Below, piece after piece: positions 23,400 to 33,849 of a DNA stretch of 64,000 bases; positions within the stretch are counted from its first letter, which is position 1; every line of letters starts with the position of its first letter. The notes beneath the pieces were generated by a model, which was not told the origin of the DNA, ran no database searches, and saw only the letters and a list, made by a program, of their open reading frames with translations. Source of the DNA: Nissolia schottii (Eukaryota > Streptophyta > Magnoliopsida > Fabales > Fabaceae). Location of the stretch: NCBI GenBank assembly GCA_003254905.1, contig QANU01108320.1:1204-65203 (forward strand), written 5' to 3'. A program made the position numbers and the translations under genes.

Positions 23400-24006
23400 G
23401 AGTGCTAAAATAAATAGTAGAACATTTATTGTCAACAACCCATCCATACCAACGTTTTAATAGGATTCCCATAGTGAGTAGTATCAGATGTCATAGGGAT
23501 CAATAAACATAAAATGGCAAATAATATTATATGTAAACATGTAAAAAAACGGAGCACATTATATAAACATCATGTGGTGGAGGGTAGCAGCTTATCAATA
23601 TTCACAGAAAAAACAGGGATTCAGAGGCAAGTGCTATAAATAAGTTTTCTCATATCTTACATATCTCAGTAGCCCTTGAGGTCGAACGTTAACGGCCCGT
23701 ATTAGCACCGTGTTTCAGATGCTTCTGATTTTGTATATAAGCTACACACACTAATGTATCTCAATCTTATTTGAAATGCTAACCCAAAGGATCAGGATGT
23801 TGATATTGAAGTGTGGCAAAATGGATGGATGTGTGCCTCCCACATACAGTGAAGAATAGAAAAAATGCAATTGGAACAAATGCAAAGATTCCAATTTGCT
23901 TCCGTATTGCTGGTGCTGGTCACGAACGTGGAAGGAGTTCTAGGTGGATGATTTGGTGCACCAATGTTTGTGGATGGCTGTGATAGTTAGAATTGTATAG
24001 ACCCTA
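23400..24006. other. Gap-proximal Helitron interior, no gene seen
   Basis: Sequence upstream of the replicase-like first exon. No domain, repeat or structural RNA was recognised. Confidence 0.4.
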
Positions 24007-24104
24007 TGTAACATCCCGATTTTCTCTTAGAGGAATAATCGTGATTAATTAATTTTTAATCATGATTAGAGAATTGAGATGGGAAATTTTAGCTAAAATA
24101 TCCN
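24007..24104 (+). mobile_element. LTR 5' end truncated by an assembly gap
   Basis: TGTAACATCCCGATTTTCTC at 24007 opens a segment matching the LTR start that appears on the minus strand from 37516 (TGTAACATCTCACTTTTCCC). Both continue with CTTAG and TCGTG in register. The match runs into the N at 24104. An LTR retrotransposon may therefore be missing from, or collapsed at, this joint. Confidence 0.6.
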
Positions 24105-25949
24105 AAATTGTTTACACACATCCAACACTTAACATTTTAATAGTTTCATTTTCTAAGGCAGTGTGTAAATGTATATTATGCATTGATGTGTACACACAAT
24201 GCCCGTGCAAACCATAATTATTGTCTAAGGCATTGTGTATAGTAATAGTTTCATTTTGTAAGGCATTGTGTGCATGTATTTTATGCATTGATGTGTAACC
24301 CACTACTACGTGCATTGATGTGTGTATTAGGCATTGTCTAAACCATAATTATTGTCTATGTGAATAATTGATTAACAACCCCTTTCCCATGAATAACAAT
24401 TTTTAAAGGGGTTCTTCTGAGTATTAGCACAGCTCAAAATGACAATAAACATTAAATGGATATTTATTTTACATGAAAAAATGTAAAAAAAATCAATCAC
24501 ATGACATAAAAAGCAAGTGGTGTATGACAACACTTTGTCAATATTAGTCAAAAACAAAAACTATGATTCAGAAGTATGATTACATCAAATTATAGCATTT
24601 CAGTAAATCATGTTATAATCAAACTGGGAAAAGTCCTCTAGATATTTTCAAGATGTTATTTAAATCAGTGTATATAAGTAGACATTTCATAGGTTTTCAA
24701 TTAAGTTGACATACTGTGGATATAGCTACTAAATAATTAATGGAAGATTGTTAACACATCCATTTCCAAACATTTCATTAAAATGTCCAATCATAGCAAC
24801 CTATAAAATAAAATCAATTGTAAGGAAGGGTTTGGGAGTGTAATGATAACAGATGGAAAGGTTGGAAAATGGCTCACATATTTAATGACACGTACATTAG
24901 TTCACATCAAAAGCTTACGCTTCTTTCCTTTTTTTTTCCTTGTTTAAATTACATGATTTTATTGGGAACCACTATCCTTCATATGGTTGTAAGTCAAAAT
25001 TTATACATGAATAGGTTGTCCCTCACCTTGGTGTGAGGAAAGGAAAAGTTACTTTTCAAAATGGTTTATGTTGACGTGGTTGAGAAATTTATAAAAGTAC
25101 GTAAACATCTCGCTATTTTTTCGGGTTCATTTTCTATATCCATGTAGTAACTTATCTCCTTGTGTACCCAATACTACGTGACACCCTTACTTCATTGTGT
25201 ATGTGTATTTGTAAACTTAGTTAACTTAGAGTTAGAGACAATTGTAAATGTTAGCCAATGCACAAAAGACACATAAATATGTTACTACATGTAATATGAT
25301 ATTGGAAAATAATTGGCAGCATGTTTCTACTTGATGGGTTGTTGATAAAAATTGTAGTATCATTTTGCCAAAATGATTTTTCTGGTATAATTACAACTCA
25401 CAAATTTCTGATCATACCACATATTCGTATGGTAAAATGTAAAAATTTCGTTGGAAAGCAGAAAAACTTACTGAATCATAATGATTTGAATGTTGCAAAA
25501 ATAATGAAGGAAACGTAATTATGAAGAAATAGAAGGTTAAGTTGATATAATTTCACCTTAAGTTTGGCAAATTGCACATGATGAACACATTAAATTATAA
25601 AGATATATACGAATGACACAACATGAGTGCTAGTCCAAGATTTAAACTCATTCAGATTACAGGAAAAAAAATTGAACATCAAACTGGGAAAAAAATGGGA
25701 TTTATAGACACAATAAAAATCAGAAACCTTTAGCGAGGTCGGGTTTTTAATAAAGGAACGTATTTGGTGGAAGGAGTAAGTTTGGCATATGTTACGTTTG
25801 AATTCCCAAGTTCCAGTATATATACATCCCAAAGTTTAATTGCATTAATTACGTGAAGCTATGTTTGGTTAGAGGATACTTATTGCTGCAACATATACAG
25901 TCCATGAACTACATGAATTGGTAGTATCAATTGTTTTTTTTGGGTACAG
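24105..25949. other. AT-rich Helitron interior with short repeats
   Basis: No gene was recognised. Around 24115-24350 the motifs GGCATTGTG, TGCATTGATGTG and CATAATTATTGTCTA recur several times as scrambled short repeats. Near 25025 CCTCAC and GTGAGG form a small inverted repeat. At 25829-25800 the minus strand resembles a second Helitron 5' end (see the finding there). Confidence 0.45.
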
Positions 25950-28030
25950 GTCCAATTAGAAACGTACAAAACCGTTAAATAAAAGGGGGGTTGCAAAAAA
26001 TATAAAATGAAAAAACAAAAACATTAGATGTAAAAGTATTATGTGATCAATGACTATTGAAAGCAGAAAGTGGCAGACGCAATGTTGTTTCTGATTGGTG
26101 GCATAGCATCTGTGTTGCTCAATTAAAATATGAGACATTATGAAATGCTATATTTCAAGCTCTAATTGTAGCAATAGGTATATTACCGTGTGGAAAGCAC
26201 AACTGCTACATCAAACTTTTGCTTCCTGTGGCACCTTCCACAATAGGCTTATAGGTGATGGAAAATGAAAAGTTGGAAATGTCATATATCAATTTGAATG
26301 CACATAAAGGTGAGGAGTTGAGATGGAAAGAGGTAAATGGAAAGTATGTGCATAGGTACAGGAAAGCAAACGATGGGCATAGGTTGCGTGTGTAACTAAA
26401 AGCATTGTGGAAGGTGAGTTTACGCCATCTTTGATGTGTGGGGCCCAAGTTAATCCTTCTTTGCAAACACAATTTGAGTCAAAGATTCAACAGTACATCA
26501 TATGGATCATCTTAGTGCTTATAGATGTCTAGGTGGGAAATGGATACAGCTAAGCCATTCATGTGTCACATCTCTTATAAGTAAAGCGACTACTACTATA
26601 AATTATCAGCAATAAGGATTGGACTTTACAAATAGGTATGGTGCTGCTGAGTTTTGTATATTACTTTGGCATTGGCATAATATAAAGTGAAGGTTTAGGA
26701 CCGGATTTCAAAGAAACTTGTGTCAGGAAAATAGCTGACATAAGAACACCCTAGAGTTGCTTAAGAAAATAACTGACATTTTGTACTATCCTCATATAAT
26801 TCTGATTCAAAATATATTTCACATCCTTCAGAAAGGAACAGGTACATGACACGGACTATAAGTTAGAAAACAATAACATGTTATATGCATTAGCTTGTGT
26901 GAGCAACAGGTATTGAAAACAACACTGCGAACGTAATCTTGAACATTGGTGGCATAGCCTATGTGTTTTAGCTAATGAAGTTTTTTGAAAGTGTAAAAAG
27001 GCTACTTTTTGTAAGTGTGTATAGTGCATCAGCGATTTATCAAAAGCTATCAATTAACTTGCATAAACATTGTAGAAATAAGGACAAATTAACAGCAGAG
27101 CACAACTACTATTTCCTTCATTTTTACGTAAACTATTATTCACAAAAGTCTATGCTTTAGAAATATGTTGCATATTGTTAGTATATATATTTTACATTTG
27201 CATAAAGATGTTTAATTGTAAAAACTGATTTGGGTTAATAAATAACTAAGCGTATGAAAAAAAATGGAAAACAATAACATATTATATGCATTAGCTTATG
27301 TGAGCAGTAGGTATTGAAAACAGCACTGCAGACGTAATATGAACATAGGTGGCATAGCCTATGTTTTTTTAGCTAATGAAGTTTCTTGAAAGTGTAAAAA
27401 GGCTACTTTTTTGTAAGTGTGTACAATGTATTAGAGATTTATCAAAAACTATCAATTAACTTGCATAAAAATTGTAGAAATAAGGACAAATTAACAGCAG
27501 AGCACAACTATTATTTCCTATTTTTTATTTTCGTGTGGGAAGCAAGCAATAGACTTATCAGTGGTAGAAAATAAAAAGTTGAAAGAGTCAATTTGAATTG
27601 CAGGTAAATGATGAGGAGTTATCACGAAAGGAGTAAGACGGAAGTAAAGCATATGTACAAAGTAACAAGAAAGTCAAGCGTAGGGACAGGAGAGTAAAGC
27701 TTAGCCACAGGTTGCGTGTGTAATTAAAACACTCGTGGGCCCCGTGAGTAATAATTCTTGCTCACCAAATCTGAGTCCAAGGTTCAAAAGTAGTAATGTA
27801 GTCATGTTTTTTGAAACCTTTGGCTACAGTGCTCCTAGAATGAATGAAAGTATCCGCCACGAAATGTCCAAATGATCTATATATTGAAAGCCAAGGATAT
27901 ATGGTAAGAAACTTGTATCAGCAAAATATCTGACATATTCAACTTAGGTAAGAGTTACTTGAATGTACTATCCTAATCTTATTCCAACGCAAAATGTACT
28001 TCAAATCGTTCATGTACTTCACACCTGTCT
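25950..28030. repeat. Diverged internal repeats of about 0.25-0.8 kb
   Basis: Segment 26866-27117 is repeated at 27267-27519 with good identity (shared AACAGCAGAGCACAACTA). Segment about 26180-26490 corresponds to about 27530-27800 (shared GGTTGCGTGTGTAA). About 26690-26850 corresponds to about 27895-28030. The unit order is consistent with an old direct duplication of a block of about 1 kb, plus one extra copy of the first piece. No coding capacity is evident. Confidence 0.7.
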
Positions 28031-29716
28031 TGCAAAAAGTCTTTTCATATTACTGTACATTTGTTTTTTTTTATCACTGGCTAAATAATTATAAACTAGT
28101 TTACCATTTTTTTTTCCATTTCTATTCGATTCCATAAAAAGCTTACAATCGTATCTTCAACACGGAGTATTTAGTGGCAGACATATCTTATTTTGCAGAA
28201 TATCCGTGGAAAGTTAGCCAAAGGCTATGGACTTTAGTGTCTAGTGCCGTCATTGTGAAAAAAAGAAGTTGTCCATCGTATGTGAAAAAAAGAAATATTT
28301 CCGCAAGATGTGGAAAGATATAGCTCGTAGGTTTTGTGTGAGCAGGAAGACAATTTTATGGGCCAAAAGATATAAATTACCCCTCGTTTCCAATGTAGCA
28401 ATGGTACAATCTAAAGGAAAGAAAAGTATAGGCAGATAAAATAAAGGTTGACGACCCTTCTCTATTTCCTTATCATCAGCTTCATCACCAGATCATTTGC
28501 AATCATATAATATACAGCCCCTTGGAATGATTTATTTTAACAGTGATTACGGTTGAGTTATAAAATAATAAGAAATGCTTGAGTACCGCATGTAAAAGCA
28601 TGCATACTCATACAGACTGTACAAATACAACGTTATTTTGTACAAATGATTTTTAATGGTTGGCATATTTAACACAAACATTTTGTTCATGTAGATATAA
28701 TTGTAGTTGATGAATGAAATATGTTATTTGTAAATCTAATTTTTATGTCACTGATGCAATAATTATAATGTTGAGGTTATCTTCTCTATCATAATAGTTT
28801 GTGAATGTTGAAGATTAGACAATAACTTTTGCTAGGAACTATTGATTTTTTTTTTCTGATTAATAATGGAAAAGTTGGTTTTTTTTAAGCGGTTTAAATT
28901 AAATGTGAAAGTTCTATAACAATCTTACATGGATGTGTGCAGACGGAGTGGATGGTGGCAGTGACATTATTTTGAAAAAATAAAAAATGAAATTTTATCA
29001 TTTGGTTGTCAAATTTATTATATGGACTTATTATCGTATAATGAAATAAATGGAACGTTAAGCATATAGTGTGACATCAATAATAGTGGATGTTTAGCTA
29101 TTGATGTGTGACTATGGATGTTTAGCTATTGATGTGTCACATCTCTTATAAAGTAAAACTACTACTACTAAAAGTTGACATCAATAGCAATAGGGATTAG
29201 ACCTGATAACATGGGTACATTGTATGTTTGTTTTGTATATATCTTCTGCATTTGCACTAATATAATGAGAACAATAATATGGAAAATAAACCTACTACTA
29301 CTACAATTCCCAATCTACAAACATAAAATATATCAACTACTACAAATAGAAATTTTTGGGGCACAAAATTAACTTCTCTTATGAAAGTGGGAACACTGAT
29401 TCGAGAAAAGAAACAAAAAAAATAACATACTTGTTTGTCAAGTAGGGAGAAATATATTACTATAATAATCTGTGGAATTGTCACATGGGTCACAAACTGC
29501 ATTTGCAACAGCTATCTTTAACAACAGCATATACTGCATATCTCCAGAAACATTCAAATTGATCAGACTTTATATGAAACTTAACGAAGAGTGCAAAATA
29601 TACAACAATTTGAAGTAACTTGGAACCATATCTCCAATACATAGATATACAAATAAAGGTTCAAAAAGCAAGCAGATAAAAGCAATTGTGTAGATAGTTT
29701 TAGTAGAAACAGCCTA
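28031..29716. other. AT-rich Helitron interior, no gene seen
   Basis: No domain was recognised. Around 29100-29180 a motif (GATGTGTCACATCTCTTATAA, followed by repeated ACT triplets) is shared with about 26560-26600, indicating a further diverged internal repeat. Confidence 0.4.
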
Positions 29717-32613
29717 CTAACACCTTGACTTCTTCTTGGAAGTGCTCTGATCATCTTTAGAGCTTGACATCTGAAAGGGGGGATCGTTGTCCCGTGCAAT
29801 ACCACTCTCTTTTTCCAGCTTAATATTTCTTCGTTTAGTTGATGTCATTAGTGATGATAGGGTTTCGGAGTCATCCACAAAGTCCTACAAAAAAAAACAC
29901 CCCAAAGTTGGTTAGACAGTCGGATATATAAATTGAATTTAAGTAAGCCATAACAGATGAGATGTTACCCGAAGAACCCCATCAGAATCACCACCACCAA
30001 GATGCACACTTCCCAATTGAGTAACGTTGTCTTCAACACCTTACGAACCATAGGGATAACATCCTAGTAAATTAAGTTGTGTGGGTCTTCAATTTATTTA
30101 ATAGATGATCAATTGCAGTTCTTAATTAAGATTAAAAATGCATCCAATACTTACTGCTGCATCATATGAAGGCTGTTGGTCAGTGTAACAATCAATCAAG
30201 ACTTCATCTTAACAAATTCTGAGCACATTAACATTCCAATCATGGCCGGTCAAGTTAGATGATTTGACATTGAGCTTAAACATTACTTTAACATCCAACA
30301 ATGCATCTAATATGATTGGGTAGGTGTCAGAGGTATCAACCTAATTTACAAAAAATAATCAGACAGACATAAGTAAGAGGAAATTGTGTGGGATCAACAT
30401 AGTGTGAAACTCATTGTCGAGGTATAGGTAAATAAAATCAAATCCTCACATATGAAGCCTTGACCTCAGCAATAGTTTTGCCTACTAACTGAACGGCCTC
30501 TTTATCCCATAAAACCAAATTAAGACAGCCAGTATTGTTAGAAACAATCAGTTGCAGCTTATACCTACAGCAATATGAATAAGAATTAAGCAGACAATGA
30601 AACTGTGATATGAACAACACGTGTCCAAATTTCACAAAGTTCAAAATCAGTGTCACACAATTATCACCTTAGCTGGGCGTTTGCATCATATCGGTCACAT
30701 CCTTTGCAGTAAACCTAGTACCCTATTGTTCAACCTTCTTCCGGCATCTCCGACACGATCGGTAGTACCAATCGTCAGGGCCATTATCAATTGACAAAAT
30801 TGTGCAAACCACCCATACAACACATTCCTAATATTGAAACACAATAGTTTACCCAAATTGGTTATTGCCTCAATATTATCGTCGAAATAATGTATACATA
30901 TGCATCACAGCCAATGTCATATATTAATTAAAAAAAATAAAGAGTACATCATCCGAGTTGAGGACTTCTTCGACGGTCTTCACCAAAACCAACCCACGGT
31001 TGATTTCATCAACAGGCGTTAGCATTGTTTGGACGAAACTTGACTTATCCTCTGTGAAGTTGATTGTCCCGATTCAACTAACCTGTGTTTTTATCAAGGA
31101 AAATAAGATTAACCAACAAATTAGACCCATTGAAACCTTGTCAAGTAAAGAAATGAATAATGTATATTCGACACTTGAGCCTTTGCTTAAAGTAGATGAT
31201 CTCTGGAATGACCGGGTTGACGATGATATTAGAAGCAAAAAAGCTGCTTTGTACATTGACCTTTCCTAGAAAAAGAACAATAAAGTGTTGTCAACACAAT
31301 TTTCCAGTCCATATAATCGACGATTAGATATATTCAATGGCTCAATTGTGGAATAAGAGATAGAGCTCATAGCTGCGACAATTACCCATAAATATGTTCT
31401 TTTTGAACAATTGCAGAACCACAATGAGTGGTTCTTCTTGATCAGATTCAAGTAGTGGAATGAGGCTGTCAACTAAATTTCCAAATATTGTGGCACTAAT
31501 CCGGTTGTGCCTACACCATTCTCGAAAAGTTACAGTTCATTGCTGATGAGAAAAATTGTACCGCAAATATAGGTTGGCATATCTATACCAAATTCACAAT
31601 TCATTCAATACGACTTACTCTGTGTCTTCAATATGGACTACCAAACGATGTGTTGTGTCACCTTTATGGGTCAACATTTGCTTGGGCTCTTCTTTCCCAA
31701 CAATCTCACCCAAAAGATCTAGAAAAATGTGTGGCATATTTCGGTTAGTAGGTTGTTCACAAACTTAGATACATTGTAAACAAAGGTTACATATGACCCA
31801 TATTCCAACATTTCCAGTATAATACATGCTTATCTAGGTTTTTCGATATAAAACGTCAAATAAGAATGAGTTTAAAAGTGTGTGAAAACCTTTAACAACT
31901 CACCAAACAATTCGGTGTCACTAACGTCACCATCATTTAGGATATTGGAAATGTTTTTGAAATTGAACGGGACAACAACAAAAGGCACGCCACCCAACAA
32001 CGTCACGACATTTCGCCGAAGGAACGTCAGCTTGTACTTGTGATGGGTTGTTTTCACTTTCGTATTGTTTGTGCCAACAATAAAATTATGCACTTGATAA
32101 TATCTCCCTTCAGTAAGAGCAGGTTCGAATTGGTTGAGCAAATTTTTGGGGACTGTTGCGTGAATTCGATCCCCCTGAAAGATGACATTTGTGGAACAAT
32201 GAATCAACGAAAACAAATATGCAACACATTTGCTGCAATATGCAATCCTTTGTTACTTTATTGTGTCAATATGAAGGAAGGCGACTTTATCAGATAAAGA
32301 TAAAACAAACCATTGTGATCGAAAATAAATTAAGAGAACAAACTTGACAGACCGTATAGGAAACAAACTTGACATTAACGTTCAACATATTCGTTTGTGA
32401 AAAGTTTGAAAATGGCAAACCGGATGGGGTGCAGATCGCACAAAAAATGTGGCATAGATTTACCTTCTCGTCGACAAATAACATCTCGAGTGAAAATATG
32501 TCTGCCTTGTTGTTAATGTTTGGTACTTTCCATAATCTTGTAATGTAAATCTTGAAAACCCAAGGGAGTTTGGTTGGGTTAGCCATGCAATGCAAATCGT
32601 AACTTGCTTCCAT
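29717..32613 (-). pseudogene. RPA1-like (replication protein A large subunit) gene, decayed
   Basis: Exon 1 (32464-32613) starts MEASYDLHCMANPTKL. Exon 2 (31904-32174) encodes the first OB-fold/DUF223-like region (GDRIHATVPKNL, LRRNVVTLL). Exon 3 (31619-31718) follows in frame. Further pieces give SATIFGNLVDSLIPLL, a vestigial zinc ribbon (SCRRC and CKGC, about 30770-30690), the C-terminal OB fold (GCLNLVLWDKEA, about 30560-30480) and a basic tail ending KKKSRC and a stop at 29717. A TAG and a frame change lie between the two halves of the zinc ribbon near 30725. Other frame breaks occur near 31530 and 31140. Intact relatives are single-stranded DNA binding proteins. Copies like this commonly travel in plant Helitrons. 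Confidence 0.72.
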
Positions 32614-32669
32614 CTTTCCTGAAAGCAATATGAAGGAAGTCATTATGTAAACATTTGTGAAATAAATGA

Positions 32670-33310
32670 AGTAAGAATCCCAAGTTGACTAATATGCAAA
32701 CATCATTGTTCACCATCAGACACTGATGAAGGAAGACAAAATGCACTCATTTTGAAGGGTTTAGAAGACAATATGTAAACATGTTCATCAATGTTCACAA
32801 TTTGACAAACATGCACCACATGAATGGTCATATTCATGTTAGGAAAAATGTTGAAGATAAAGGAACACAATAAAAAATCATTTATGTAAAAATGAAGTAA
32901 AGAAACTGAGGTTTAAAATGAAGGAACACAGATCTTGACCTTGTCACCTCAGCTTGTTGATATGCAACCTTGTGATGGTTCAAAATACGATTTTTGTTTG
33001 GACCTGCTGGAGAAACACGAAGGTATGATATCAGCACAATGATAGGGGAGCCAAAACGAAGGGTAAACGTAGAAAAAATCCCAACTTGATAAACATGCAA
33101 ACATCAATGGACACTACCTTGAAGATGAAGGAAGACAATATGAACGCATTTCGAAGACAATAGAAGACAATAGAGCACATCAATGTTAGGAAAAATGTTG
33201 AAGATAATGGAACACAATAGGAAAACATTTGTGTAAGAACGAAGTGAAGAAGCTGAGGTGTACGATGTAGGAACACAAATTATTACCTTGTGAGCGTGGT
33301 TGTTGCTTTT
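32670..33310. repeat. Direct repeat upstream of the RPA1-like gene
   Basis: About 32680-32965 and about 33072-33300 are diverged copies of one sequence. Shared stretches include ATGCAAACATCA, GAAGGAAGACAA, GTTAGGAAAAATGTTGAAGA and GAAGCTGAGG-like motifs in the same order, with a period of roughly 0.35-0.4 kb. It lies in the presumed leader or promoter of the RPA1-like gene. Confidence 0.65.
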
Positions 33311-33779
33311 GACATATCCGCTGGGGACAGTGATAAATCTGTAGGTGAGCACAATGAGAGGGAAAGGAAACCGTGATGCAACGAAACTACATCTGAGACC
33401 TAAACATAAATCGATGGTACATAAAGCAAGAAAACAACCTAACATATATGCAAACCACAATGTCATAGATGATCAACATTTGCTGGAATAAATGAAGTTA
33501 AACACACAACTAAAACACAACTAAATGATATTGTCCACAAAGATTTGTTGAAGGAAAAAATGAACATGATCCTTAATGCATGTTGAAGGAATGGTACTCC
33601 AGACAAAGATTTGTGGAACATGAAGGAAGAAACAAACGTCTGTGGGCTGGTGCTTCTGCTGGAGATATTTGCTGCTTCTGGTGGAGAGTAAAACAAAATG
33701 GAATGGAATGTGAAGATAATGGGTGGGCAGCCGCACGTGAGGGCCAGCTGAGCACCGTTTGGGCGGGAAAAAATTGGAC

Positions 33780-33849
33780 CATTTGCTAACACGTGGCGCA
33801 AAACTCTGTGGGTCCCACCTGAGAATTCCCAAGTTTAAGTATATATGGA
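33780..33849 (-). other. Helitron 5' terminus
   Basis: On the minus strand the end reads TCCATATATACTTAAACTTG, continues to GGGACCCAC and CACGTGT, and is preceded by A. TC followed by a TATATAC-like stretch and CTTGGGAATTC is the usual start of this plant Helitron group. Homology between the neighbouring LTR repeats (33850 onward and 35380 onward) also stops at this base, which supports the boundary. Confidence 0.75.

Larger units (their letters stand above)
20159..33849 (-). mobile_element. Large non-autonomous Helitron (putative, 13.7 kb)
   Basis: Read on the minus strand the element starts TCCATATATACTTAAACTTG at 33849, a typical plant Helitron 5' end. It finishes with a hairpin and CTAG at 20159. 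The base before the 5' end is A and the base after CTAG is T, the expected A/T insertion site. In the element's own order it holds a decayed RPA1-like gene, internal repeats, replicase-like amino-terminal exons and a captured F-box-associated fragment. RPA-like genes are well known passengers of plant Helitrons. No HUH Rep motif or PIF1-like helicase core was seen, so it would be non-autonomous. Caution: contig joints at 22140 and 24104 lie inside, so the two ends are on different contigs. The left flank shows no homology to the LTR element that abuts the right end. Confidence 0.68.

Noticed and set aside
24115-24350. Short recurring motifs as a CRISPR-like or regular satellite array
   Set aside because: Spacing and order are irregular and the host is a plant; these are scrambled short repeats only.
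30958-31269. Plus-strand open frame of about 100 codons
   Set aside because: It is the antisense shadow of RPA1-like coding sequence.
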